Source of the DNA: Pseudomonas sp. F(2018)
GTDB lineage: Bacteria > Pseudomonadota > Gammaproteobacteria > Pseudomonadales > Pseudomonadaceae
Length of the DNA stretch: 64,000 bases
Direction of reading: 5' to 3'
NCBI RefSeq assembly: GCF_005508865.1
Contig: NZ_SCOM01000001.1
Location: 1,240,001-1,304,000, forward strand
The notes beneath the pieces are model-generated. The model was not told the DNA's origin. It did no database searches and worked only from the letters and a program-made list of their open reading frames with translations. Positions 7,050 through 14,099 of the stretch are shown in pieces; position 1 is the stretch's first letter; each line of letters starts with the position of its first letter. The position numbers and the translations under genes are program-made.

Positions 7050-7712
7050 TCAGTGCACCTCCATAGCCTTCGGGGCATGCTCTTCCGGCATGCGGATGCT
7101 GGCCATGTCCAGGCTGATCGGCAGGTATTCGTCGCTGTCGCCCACCCGCTCATAGAGGCGGATGTATTCCTTCGAGCTGGTGACCAGGCAGGCTTCGCCG
7201 ATGGCGTCCATCGCACGCTTCCAGCGCTTGTCCTCAATCTTGAGTCGGCGCAGGGCCAGTACGCGGGCGGTGCGGATCTCGCCCTTGGTGTCGGTGCGGA
7301 AGGCATCGTTGACCAGGGTGACCACCTCAGGCCGGGCGCCCTCGGTCCACTCGGCCAGACATTCGTCGATCAGGGCGCGGGCCGCCTGCAGACGCTCGTC
7401 AAAGCTGATCGAGTCCTGGACAGCGATCTGCAGCTTGTAGCGGCCGTCGTAGGTCAGCAGGGTGACGTTGCCTTTCTTGCCGCCGACCTTGGCGCCGTAC
7501 TCCTCGAAGCTCATCTCGATGAAGGCGCGAACGTCGCCGAAGGCAGTGGCCTTGAAGCTGGCCATCTTGCTGTTCAGCTCGATGGCGCTCTTAACCAGAT
7601 CACGCACCAGGCGGTCACGCTCCTGGTCGATGGGTTTGATCATGCCGACCGGCACCAAGCGCCCTTGGGCGTCCTGCCAGAAACCGGCTTGAATTTCGGG
7701 GGTTCCGTACAT
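7050..7712 (-). CDS. DUF3164-family phage protein
   Basis: A 220-residue protein of the DUF3164 family, common in the early region of Mu-like and related phages. Recognisable blocks are VPVGMIKPIDQERDRLVRDL near residue 20, TLLTYDGRYKLQIAVQDSIS near 82, and the following DERLQAARALIDECL helix. The ATG at 7712 has an AGGAG site 8 bases upstream. Its position between the transposition genes and gemA fits an accessory replication or anti-nuclease role like Mu Gam, but the sequence is not Gam and the function is unknown. Confidence 0.7.
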   Translation of the reverse strand: MYGTPEIQAGFWQDAQGRLVPVGMIKPIDQERDRLVRDLVKSAIELNSKMASFKATAFGDVRAFIEMSFEEYGAKVGGKKGNVTLLTYDGRYKLQIAVQDSISFDERLQAARALIDECLAEWTEGARPEVVTLVNDAFRTDTKGEIRTARVLALRRLKIEDKRWKRAMDAIGEACLVTSSKEYIRLYERVGDSDEYLPISLDMASIRMPEEHAPKAMEVH

Positions 7713-7726
7713 GGATCTACTCCTAA

Positions 7727-8047
7727 TCAGTGAAAGGTGGGGCCGGCGTATTCGCTCGGGCGGGTGTGGCTGATGGGCTCGCGCCATTCGAGGGTCACGC
7801 CTTGAAACTGCGCCGTGTAGAAGGTGCTGCCGGCCGTTGGCCGCCGGGTCAGCCCGACGACATGGCGCTCTTGCACCAGGAAGCGGCCGGCCACGTGGTC
7901 GACGGCCAGGCGGTTCTCGACTAGGTCGACGCGATGCAGGCGGATGCCCAGGCGCTGCAGGTCGCGACAGGCCTGGTTGAAGTTGGCGACCTTGGCGCGA
8001 TGGTCTGCGGTCAGCACTTTCAGCGGGCGTTGCTCAGTGGCGGACAT
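7727..8047 (-). CDS. Small early phage protein, unknown
   Basis: A 106-residue protein (starts MSATEQRPLKVLTADHRAKV). The start at 8047 overlaps the end of the upstream HTH gene by 14 bases; further in-frame codons upstream are a shadow. The middle has a beta-rich stretch (HVAGRFLVQERHVVGLTRRP). No family recognised. Confidence 0.5.
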   Translation of the reverse strand: MSATEQRPLKVLTADHRAKVANFNQACRDLQRLGIRLHRVDLVENRLAVDHVAGRFLVQERHVVGLTRRPTAGSTFYTAQFQGVTLEWREPISHTRPSEYAGPTFH

Positions 8048-8420
8048 GGCGTTGCTCCTGTGCGTTGCAGCTAGGGTTGTTCGGACAATGCTGGCAGGCG
8101 CGCCAGTGCTGCATGGCCATCGGGTTGTGGGTGGGGGCCTTGCGTTCGCGGTAGGTTTGGCACTGCTCGGCGGTGACGATTTCGCCGATAGCAACGCACT
8201 CGATACGCCCGAGCGCATCGAGCACTCGCCGCTCGACGCCTCTGGTGGTGGGCGACGGGTAGCGGTTCTGCAGGATCAGGGTCACGGTGGTTCGGCTCAT
8301 GCCGATGCGCTCGCCTGCCTTGGTGCGGTTGCTCTGCTCGACCTCGCGCGCCAGCAGGGTCACGAACAGGGGGGGCTGCTTGCCCCAAGCGGACAGGTCG
8401 ACGTGGGCGGCCTGGCTCAT
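8034..8420 (-). CDS. HTH regulatory protein with C-terminal Cys motif
   Basis: A 128-residue protein. Residues about 20-55 (LLAREVEQSNRTKAGERIGM, then SRTTVTLILQNRYPSPT) form a lambda-repressor-like helix-turn-helix. The C-terminal tail has CQHCPNNPSC, a likely metal-binding or structural Cys cluster. It lies within the early operon, overlapping both neighbours, so it may tune phage transcription. The target is not known. Confidence 0.6.
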   Translation of the reverse strand: MSQAAHVDLSAWGKQPPLFVTLLAREVEQSNRTKAGERIGMSRTTVTLILQNRYPSPTTRGVERRVLDALGRIECVAIGEIVTAEQCQTYRERKAPTHNPMAMQHWRACQHCPNNPSCNAQEQRHVRH

Positions 8421-9136
8421 GCTTGCACCTCCTTGCGGGTACGCTTGACCAGGCCAGCGGAGGCGATGCTTTCGTCCTGCCAGTCGTCAATTCCTAGCCA
8501 CTCGCGCAGGAGGCCGCGCAGGCGCTCGACCTCGGTGCCCTGGCCCTTCGTCCAAACCACACGATTCAGGTTCGGGTCGTAGACCTGGGCATAGGTGTTG
8601 CGCTGGTAGATCGGGTGCAGCGGGCCGCTGTTACGACCGGGTAGCAGACGAAAGACCGAGGGCTTGCCTGCGGTGCCACCATCGCGGGTGACATAGCCGG
8701 CCAGGGCCAGCCCCTGCAGGTAGATGCGGGCGCCGTCTTCGGTGATCTTGGCGCCGCCGGCACGTGCCTGCTCGACAGCCTCGGAGGCACTCAGCTCGCC
8801 CACGATGCGCAGGGCTCGCCAGATGCACTCGACGCCATCCGGCGGCATACGCTCGCCGCGCTTGTTGACACGCGGGGCTTCGACGCCCTCGTCCTGCAGC
8901 AACTCCCAGGTGGCGTCGCGGTCACGCGCATTGAGCTGACGAACGATGCCGGCCTTAGCCAGGGCGCGCAGGTAATCACGCGCGGCCTCGTCGTCCTGGC
9001 CCGCGCGGCGGGAGACGTTGTAGGTGCTCAGCTCGCCAGCGCCCGTTGCTAGCTCGCGGATGGCCTCCCACATGCGCTGGCGCGGCAGCTTTCCGCCGGT
9101 CATGGCCAGGTGAACGGGTTTCTTGCCGGAGCGCAT
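8417..9136 (-). CDS. Early phage protein with winged-helix-like repeats
   Basis: A 239-residue protein. Two stretches look like winged-helix modules: residues about 20-80 (LSTYNVSRRAGQDDEAARDY) and 105-165 (ELSASEAVEQARAGGAKITE). Both read as 'choose a repeat unit, then add one domain', as in replication-initiation or partition adaptors. It starts one base into the stop of the MuB-like gene (TAATG). No family name can be given with certainty. A link to replicative transposition is plausible from the position only. Confidence 0.55.
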   Translation of the reverse strand: MRSGKKPVHLAMTGGKLPRQRMWEAIRELATGAGELSTYNVSRRAGQDDEAARDYLRALAKAGIVRQLNARDRDATWELLQDEGVEAPRVNKRGERMPPDGVECIWRALRIVGELSASEAVEQARAGGAKITEDGARIYLQGLALAGYVTRDGGTAGKPSVFRLLPGRNSGPLHPIYQRNTYAQVYDPNLNRVVWTKGQGTEVERLRGLLREWLGIDDWQDESIASAGLVKRTRKEVQA

Positions 9137-9858
9137 TAGGCGGCCCTCCGTGCCGGGGCCTGGCCGGTAAACCAGCCTTTCTTGCCCCAGGTAGCCAAGT
9201 CGATGCTCGTCTGGCCGGTGGCGGTGGCTTCGCTGTTCACTCGATAGAGGTTAACGGCAACGCGGCGCAGACAGCCGCGCACCGAGTTGACCAGGTCGGA
9301 CAGCAAGTCATCGGCCAGCTGCAGTTTCGGGTAGCACTCGGAGGCCAGGCGCTTAACGTCGGGAAGGCTTGCAGCCTGTGCCGGCACCCACTCCAGCACG
9401 CGGTTGTGCAGACGCTCCAGCTTGCCCAGGCTGGCGGCCACCCCTTCCTCGCCGATCAGCACGATGGTGCCCTGGCTGGCGTTGTAGAGGTCAGTCAGGA
9501 CGTTGGCGACAGACTTCTCCAGCAGGTATTGCACGTCGTCCACGATCAGTGGACGGTTGCTGCGGCTGAGCTGCTCGGCTACCTGGTCGACCATCTCCGA
9601 CAGGGTTCGGGCCGGGCTCACGGCCATCTCGCGCAGAATCGCCTGCAGCAGGGCTTTCTTGCTCCAGGTGTCACGGCACTCGACGTAGTAGGCACGGTGC
9701 AGGTTGGCGGCGTAGGCAGCAGCTACCGACTTGCCCAGGCCGCTCGGGCCGTACATGACCACTAGGCCAGGCAAGCCGATGGGGCGCTGCAGGGCGCGGT
9801 CGATGGCAGCCGACAGCAGGCCGACGTTGGTGAGAGGGACGATTTTTGAAACGCTCAT
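9136..9858 (-). CDS. MuB-like AAA+ ATPase, transposition target selector
   Basis: A 240-residue ATPase of the MuB type. It has Walker A GPSGLGKS (residues about 37-44) and Walker B PLIVDDVQYL (about 98-107). In Mu the protein coats target DNA, delivers it to the transposase and protects phage DNA from self-insertion. This version is shorter than Mu B and lacks an obvious N-terminal DNA-binding extension, as in the D3112/B3-type phages. It follows the transposase gene by 17 bases. The start at 9858 (MSVSKIVPL) avoids a shadow extension into the transposase gene. Confidence 0.85.
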   Translation of the reverse strand: MSVSKIVPLTNVGLLSAAIDRALQRPIGLPGLVVMYGPSGLGKSVAAAYAANLHRAYYVECRDTWSKKALLQAILREMAVSPARTLSEMVDQVAEQLSRSNRPLIVDDVQYLLEKSVANVLTDLYNASQGTIVLIGEEGVAASLGKLERLHNRVLEWVPAQAASLPDVKRLASECYPKLQLADDLLSDLVNSVRGCLRRVAVNLYRVNSEATATGQTSIDLATWGKKGWFTGQAPARRAA

Positions 9859-9875
9859 AGGTGTTGCTCCCCTGG

Positions 9876-11918
9876 TCAAGCGCGGGCCTGTTCGGCCGCG
9901 AAGTCGTACATGCGTTGAATGGATTTGAAGTCGATGTGGCGCGGGTAGCTGGCATGCCAGCTGGCTTCGTCCTGGCTCAGCGATTCGCCTGCTTTCTGGC
10001 GTGCATCCAGCCGCTGCCATAGGTCGTAGCGGGCCATCGCATCGCCGGGCACCTCGAACTCGGCCGCCTGGCGCTCCATGGCCAGCTCGGCGTAGTGCTG
10101 GGCCTGTTCCAGCAGGGCCGGTTCCAGGTTGGCGTTGGCTGCGGTGGTCGAGGCCACCAGCTCGACACGCGCCCCGGTCAGGGTCTCCAGCTTGTCGATG
10201 CCGCGCTTGAGCTGGCCTTGGGCTCGGCGGTCGCGCGCCTTCTCGATGCGGTTCAGTGGCATGTAGTCGCTGGCGTTGCCATCAAGCAGGGCCTCGCCGA
10301 TCAGCTCGCCATCCATGGTGCGCACCCAGATTCGGCTGGCGTCACGCACGTCGTAGGCGATGCGCACGTCCTCTCCGTGGATGTGGCGCAGCTCATTGAG
10401 GAAGTAGCGATTGCCGTCCCAGGTGATCTCACCGCGCACTGTGCGGCGCACCACCTGCGGTCGCATCAGGTCGCTGACCAGCTCGGCCGGCGCCAGCATC
10501 GGCTCCCAGCCGGTACCGCGTGCCGCTTCCCAGGCTTCGTTGGGGCTCATGTGACGCATGCGGCCGGTACCGGCGTCGCGGATCTTGGCCAGCGCACGGT
10601 GCGGCTTGTTGTTGTAGTCCTCGATCTCGATCTCAGCGGCAGCCATGAACTCGGCCATGGTCGGGATCAGGCGCGTGCTGCCTTGGTCGCGCAGCTGCTG
10701 GCGGCTGATGCGGTGCACCTTGGTGCCAGCGTGCTTGTCCATGTCGACGCCGATGTAGCTGGTCAGTTTCTTGGCCGCCGCCACCCAAATGGTCCGGTGG
10801 GCGCGCTCGATCAGGCCACGCGCCTGGCTGTTGTAGGGCAGCGCATGCACCATCTCACCGCCCAGGCGATCAACCACCTCGCGCACTGCCTCGTTGGCAA
10901 AGCCGCTGCCGTTGTCCACATAGAACAGGGCGAACATGCCGCCGCGCTGGATGGCATCGCGCAGGGCGAACATCACGTCGATGGCGTTCTCGGCCTCGCC
11001 GATGGACACGCCCAGGACACGCCGGGTCGCCACGTCCAGGACTGTGGTGATCTCGGGGCGGTGCGGCTTGCCGGTGTGGGGGTTGATCACCTCCGAGTCA
11101 AACTTGTGGCCGTCGGCGGTGTACACGTCGCCGGGCAGCAGGTTCTTGGTGGTGCGCCGGCGGAACGGCTGGAAGGCCTTTAGTTCCTGCGGGCTGTAGC
11201 GACCACGCTCGCGGGCCTCCGGGCTGAGCTTCTCCAGGAAGCGACGCACCTGGTGGATGCTCGGGGTGTTGCCCCGGAACTTGGTGCAGAACTCGGCGTA
11301 GGCTCGCTCGACCGCTGGCTTGGTCGGGCGCTGGTAGCAGCGCAGGAAGTCCGCCGCCCAGTCCGGCACGCTCAGGTCTGCCTTGCGACGGGCAGGCGCC
11401 AGGCCGGCTTCGCCATGCTTGCGGTAGTCGGCCAGCCAGCGCTTGAGGGTGCGCTCGGACAGCGAGCGGTCGGCCGTCTTGCGGTCGTTGGCGCGCTCGA
11501 CGCGGGCTGCAAGGTAAGGGCTGAGCTGACCATCGCGGGCCAGGCCAACCAGGGTCATGATGGCCCGCTGCTGGCTGACCAACTGGCTCATCCGCTCAAT
11601 TTCACGAACGAAAGCCAGGCGCGCAGTCATCACGTCGCGTTGATCGTCTGTAAGGCGTGACGCCGGAACCGCGTCACGCGATGCAAGCTTTTGATCCTGA
11701 ACTGTGGCGAGCTCTGCCTTCTCGACACCGACCGAGGCTGTCAGCAGCGCGGCCTGGGTCTCCGGCGGGAGGGCAGCAAAACCGTATTCGATGGCCTTAG
11801 AGCCGAGGCGACGTTGGCCTTCCCAGCCTTCGCGCTCGGCCATGAGCCGGACGTTGCGGTCAGTGCCCGGCATACCCGGCAGACCAGCAAGCTCTTGGGC
11901 GGTGTACCAGCTACGCAT
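9876..11918 (-). CDS. MuA-type DDE transposase
   Basis: A 680-residue transposase. The N-terminal residues carry the Mu-type winged DNA-binding domain (SWYTAQELAGLPGMPGTDRN). The catalytic core has the DDE triad at about Asp269 (YTADGHKFD), Asp335 (FYVDNGSGF) and Glu371 (GLIERAHRT), close to the spacing of Mu A. The C-terminal region has a Mu-type beta barrel and a tail that would contact the B protein. It catalyses integration and replicative transposition. The ATG at 11918 is preferred over a GTG nine bases upstream because GGGTGG stands 6 bases before it. It overlaps the gene upstream by 8 bases. Confidence 0.95.
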   Translation of the reverse strand: MRSWYTAQELAGLPGMPGTDRNVRLMAEREGWEGQRRLGSKAIEYGFAALPPETQAALLTASVGVEKAELATVQDQKLASRDAVPASRLTDDQRDVMTARLAFVREIERMSQLVSQQRAIMTLVGLARDGQLSPYLAARVERANDRKTADRSLSERTLKRWLADYRKHGEAGLAPARRKADLSVPDWAADFLRCYQRPTKPAVERAYAEFCTKFRGNTPSIHQVRRFLEKLSPEARERGRYSPQELKAFQPFRRRTTKNLLPGDVYTADGHKFDSEVINPHTGKPHRPEITTVLDVATRRVLGVSIGEAENAIDVMFALRDAIQRGGMFALFYVDNGSGFANEAVREVVDRLGGEMVHALPYNSQARGLIERAHRTIWVAAAKKLTSYIGVDMDKHAGTKVHRISRQQLRDQGSTRLIPTMAEFMAAAEIEIEDYNNKPHRALAKIRDAGTGRMRHMSPNEAWEAARGTGWEPMLAPAELVSDLMRPQVVRRTVRGEITWDGNRYFLNELRHIHGEDVRIAYDVRDASRIWVRTMDGELIGEALLDGNASDYMPLNRIEKARDRRAQGQLKRGIDKLETLTGARVELVASTTAANANLEPALLEQAQHYAELAMERQAAEFEVPGDAMARYDLWQRLDARQKAGESLSQDEASWHASYPRHIDFKSIQRMYDFAAEQARA

Positions 11919-12357
11919 GTTTGCCACCCGAAAGCAGACGCTTCAGCTCGCGAGCCTGGCGCGCAGCCTCGTCGCGCTGACGCTCCAGACGGCCCAGCTC
12001 AGCGTTCAGTGCATCTCGCCCATAAGCCACATGGCCACCCCGCACACTGACCAACCAATCAGTCAGCAGATGGCTGGAGCACACCTCCTCAATCAGGGCT
12101 GCCCTATAGAAAGGAAGGTTATTGTCGAGCCGAGCTGGGCTGGACCAGGCATTGAGCATCGCTGTGGAGATGTGATCTCCAGAAAGAGCTGTCATGTGAG
12201 CAGCAACTTCGTCGCGATCCAGAGGTGAAGCCTTGAGGATGTCGCTAACGATCTGGCTGACCTGGGCGGAGTAGTTGCCTTGCCCAGGCGCAGCGTGGGT
12301 CGGTTGAGGGATGGTGAAGAACAAGTCCAGGGTCAGATGGTCTTTTCCGTGACGCAT
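11911..12357 (-). CDS. Early phage protein between ner and the transposase
   Basis: A 148-residue protein. The first half (YSAQVSQIVSDILKASPLDR and following DEVAAHMTAL) resembles phage proteins that sit between Ner and transposase in Pseudomonas Mu-like phages. The C-terminal part (DALNAELGRLERQRDEAARQ) is a coiled coil. The ATG at 12357 has GGAGG 7 bases upstream; a TTG two codons earlier is less likely. Function unknown. Confidence 0.6.
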   Translation of the reverse strand: MRHGKDHLTLDLFFTIPQPTHAAPGQGNYSAQVSQIVSDILKASPLDRDEVAAHMTALSGDHISTAMLNAWSSPARLDNNLPFYRAALIEEVCSSHLLTDWLVSVRGGHVAYGRDALNAELGRLERQRDEAARQARELKRLLSGGKHA

Positions 12358-12359
12358 GT

Positions 12360-12710
12360 TCAAGCCTCCATAGCCTTTTTACGGTGTCCAACCGGACACG
12401 CTGCGTTATGCTTTCGCAATTCCGTTTTTGTACTGGAATACAAACTTTCGGCCCGGTTGGGGCGCTGCCTGTGCGGCGTTCCATCGGCGTTCCAGCGCTC
12501 CGGCCAGAGGCGCCATGGGTCTATGCCTAGGGCTTGGGCGATGGCTCGCTCTATACGGGGATAGGGACGCAGCTTGGCGTTGCGGATAGCTCGATCCGTC
12601 ACGCTCAACTGGCGGGCAAGCTCAGCGGTTGAGCAGTCATTGATGCGCAGCTGGTACTTGATCCACTCCCAGCGCTGCTCAAGGTCTGCAGGGATATCGA
12701 TAACGTCCAT
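12360..12710 (-). CDS. ner: Ner-like early transcription regulator
   Basis: A 116-residue protein with a Ner/Nlp helix-turn-helix. ELARQLSVTDRAIRNAKLRP is followed by the signature LGIDPWRLWPERWNADGTP (residues about 61-79). In Mu, Ner is a Cro-like protein that represses both the early and the repressor promoters to favour lytic growth. It is the first gene of the leftward early operon and faces the repressor across a 150-base gap with operator-like repeats. The C-terminal 35 residues extend beyond the Ner core. Confidence 0.85.
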   Translation of the reverse strand: MDVIDIPADLEQRWEWIKYQLRINDCSTAELARQLSVTDRAIRNAKLRPYPRIERAIAQALGIDPWRLWPERWNADGTPHRQRPNRAESLYSSTKTELRKHNAACPVGHRKKAMEA

Positions 12711-12768
12711 CTAGAAACCATCTTGGCGGGTGGTTATGGCCGGCCATCTAACGACCGGTTCCGGATAG

Positions 12769-12797
12769 ACAATAGCTAGAAAATATACGCACAACAA
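12769..12797 (-). promoter_or_regulatory. Candidate early promoter upstream of ner
   Basis: On the minus strand TTGTTG (12797-12792) and TATTGT (12774-12769) are separated by 17 bases, a plausible sigma-70 promoter for the ner-A-B operon. The match to consensus is moderate. It lies beside an ATCCGATT octamer at 12811-12818, consistent with control by the repressor. Confidence 0.35.
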
Positions 12798-12807
12798 CAG
12801 AAATATT

Positions 12808-12943
12808 CGCATCCGATTAGTTTTTTCACGGATGCGTGCGCGGAAAACCTTGCAAGCGGAATGAAATCAATGGGTTACAGAGAATCGGACGATTCGGATG
12901 CGGAAAAGCAGGAGCATCCGATTCCTACCCAAGGAATCGGATG
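12808..12943. promoter_or_regulatory. Cluster of AATCGGAT operator-like repeats at the repressor start
   Basis: The octamer AATCGGAT or its complement occurs at 12811-12818, 12916-12923 and 12935-12942, with near copies at 12883-12890 and 12893-12900. Two copies form a perfect 11-bp inverted repeat (CATCCGATTCC / GGAATCGGATG, 12915-12925 and 12933-12943) inside the first codons of the repressor gene. CGCATCCG and CGGATGCG pair at 12808-12815 and 12829-12836. This suits cooperative binding by the repressor or Ner, as operators cluster between c and ner in Mu. Binding itself is inferred. Confidence 0.5.
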
Positions 12944-13574
12944 TTTCAAGGAAAGGCTGAAATCAGCGTTTGCTGGACGTAGCCTTCGCAGTTTTTCTCG
13001 CGACTGCGGGCTTTCAGAAGCAACGCTGCGCAGTTATCTGCAGGGGGATACGTACCCAACGCTGGACAGGCTGGAGCAGATAGCTGCTGCAGCCAAGGCG
13101 GATTCCATGTGGTTGGCTTTCGGCACGTCCGCATCCGCGCCTGCTGATGAGGATGATCCGTACGCCTACATACCGCTTTATGACGCGCGCTGTAGCGCGG
13201 GCAGTGGCTCCTGGAATGAGCGCTCGCGCGTCCTAGTGCATCTGTCCTTCACCCGATACAGCCTGCGTAAGAAGGGGCTGACCCCATCCGAACTGGCTTG
13301 CCTACGCGTGGATGGTGACTCGATGCTGGGCCTTCTGGATGATGGCGACACGGTCATGATCGACCAGCGCCGCAATACCCTAGAGGGCGAGGGTGTCTAT
13401 GTGGTTATGCTCGATGACCACCTGTACGCCAAGCGCCTGCAGCGCCAGTTCGATGGATCTGTGCTCATCATTAGCCACAACAAGGAATACAAAGAGCTAA
13501 CGGTGCCTAGGGACCGCCTTGCCGAATTACAGATCATCGGCCGCGTTGTTTGGGCGGGCGGATGGATGGTCTAG
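12861..13574 (+). CDS. LexA/S24-type phage repressor
   Basis: A 237-residue repressor. The N-terminal half has an XRE-type helix-turn-helix (FSRDCGLSEATLRSYLQGDT, residues about 45-64). The C-terminal half is a LexA-like S24 peptidase with catalytic Ser154 (GDSM) and Lys191 (LYAKRL). The Ala113-Gly114 bond is a candidate self-cleavage site. If it works like LexA, RecA activation would cleave it and induce the prophage. The first ATG is at 12861; the one at 12870 fits the upstream AGCGGA better. It is divergent from ner, the usual Mu-like layout. Residues 1-25 are a non-conserved extension overlapping operator-like repeats. Confidence 0.85.
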   Translation: MKSMGYRESDDSDAEKQEHPIPTQGIGCFKERLKSAFAGRSLRSFSRDCGLSEATLRSYLQGDTYPTLDRLEQIAAAAKADSMWLAFGTSASAPADEDDPYAYIPLYDARCSAGSGSWNERSRVLVHLSFTRYSLRKKGLTPSELACLRVDGDSMLGLLDDGDTVMIDQRRNTLEGEGVYVVMLDDHLYAKRLQRQFDGSVLIISHNKEYKELTVPRDRLAELQIIGRVVWAGGWMV

Positions 13575-13620
13575 GGCTCGCTCTTGTCTGACCTGATGCC
13601 AAACTGCTCGCGAATTTCGA

Positions 13621-13648
13621 CGGCCGGCACGCAGACCGGCCTGTTTTT
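13621..13648 (+). terminator. Terminator after the repressor gene
   Basis: A 6-bp stem (GGCCGG at 13622-13627 with CCGGCC at 13636-13641) is followed by TGTTTTT. It lies 47 bases after the repressor stop and should end its transcript. Confidence 0.65.
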
Positions 13649-13690
13649 ACCTTGCGCCCGTTTGGCACCGAGTACCCACCGCAAACCCGC

Positions 13691-13730
13691 GCCATCCGGC
13701 CTCTTCCGGCGTTCCCCGGCTTCTTCCGGC
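13691..13730. repeat. Tandem 20-bp direct repeat near the likely phage end
   Basis: Two adjacent 20-base units (13691-13710 and 13711-13730) share 15 of 20 bases, including a common 3' half TCTTCCGGC. Mu-like phage ends carry repeated transposase-binding sites, and the phage left end must lie to the right of the repressor, so these are candidate binding sites. No conserved end sequence was recognised. Confidence 0.3.
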
Positions 13731-13790
13731 CCCTCCCTCCCTGTGCCATACCCATAACCTCCCCACAACACGGGAGCGATCAACACGAAA

Positions 13791-14030
13791 GGCATCAGGC
13801 AACTCGGAGCCCAAGTCCCCGTCAGGAGGCCGAGTGGAGGTGTTGCGCAGAGGGGTGAGCCGCATGGATGCGGCGAAAGGCTTAAAGGGCCATGGATGGC
13901 CCTTGCAAGCCCGGCACCGGAGGGAGGGAAGTTTCTCGTAGCGAAACCTGGATGCCGGGTGTCCTTCTCTTTGGTTACTTTCTCTTGGGCAAACAAGAGA
14001 AAGTGACTCGCCGTGCAAGGCGAAATTGCA
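13791..14030 (+). repeat. Structured multi-hairpin repeat element with CANGGAYG loops
   Basis: This non-coding stretch folds on paper into at least five hairpins: 13859-13874 (GCCGCAT/ATGCGGC), 13885-13904 (AAGGGCCAT/ATGGCCCTT), an outer stem 13910-13916 with 13953-13959, an 11-bp perfect stem 13977-13987 with 13994-14004, and 14008-14012 with 14019-14023. The first two present the same CATGGATG tip, a match to the CANGGAYG site of RsmA/CsrA proteins. From memory, very similar sequence recurs in many Pseudomonas genomes, often mis-annotated as small ORFs. Whether it is transcribed is not known. Confidence 0.55.
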
Positions 14031-14099
14031 GATGGGGCCGAGGAAAGTGTGGCGATTTAGCGCCTACTTAGGCCACAAGGCGTGGTCTTTTCCCTACTG

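Noticed and set aside
13571..14018. Two overlapping minus-strand frames in the structured repeat
   Set aside because: They lack ribosome sites and run through several perfect hairpins, which explains the open frames. Similar spurious proteins are annotated from this repeat elsewhere.
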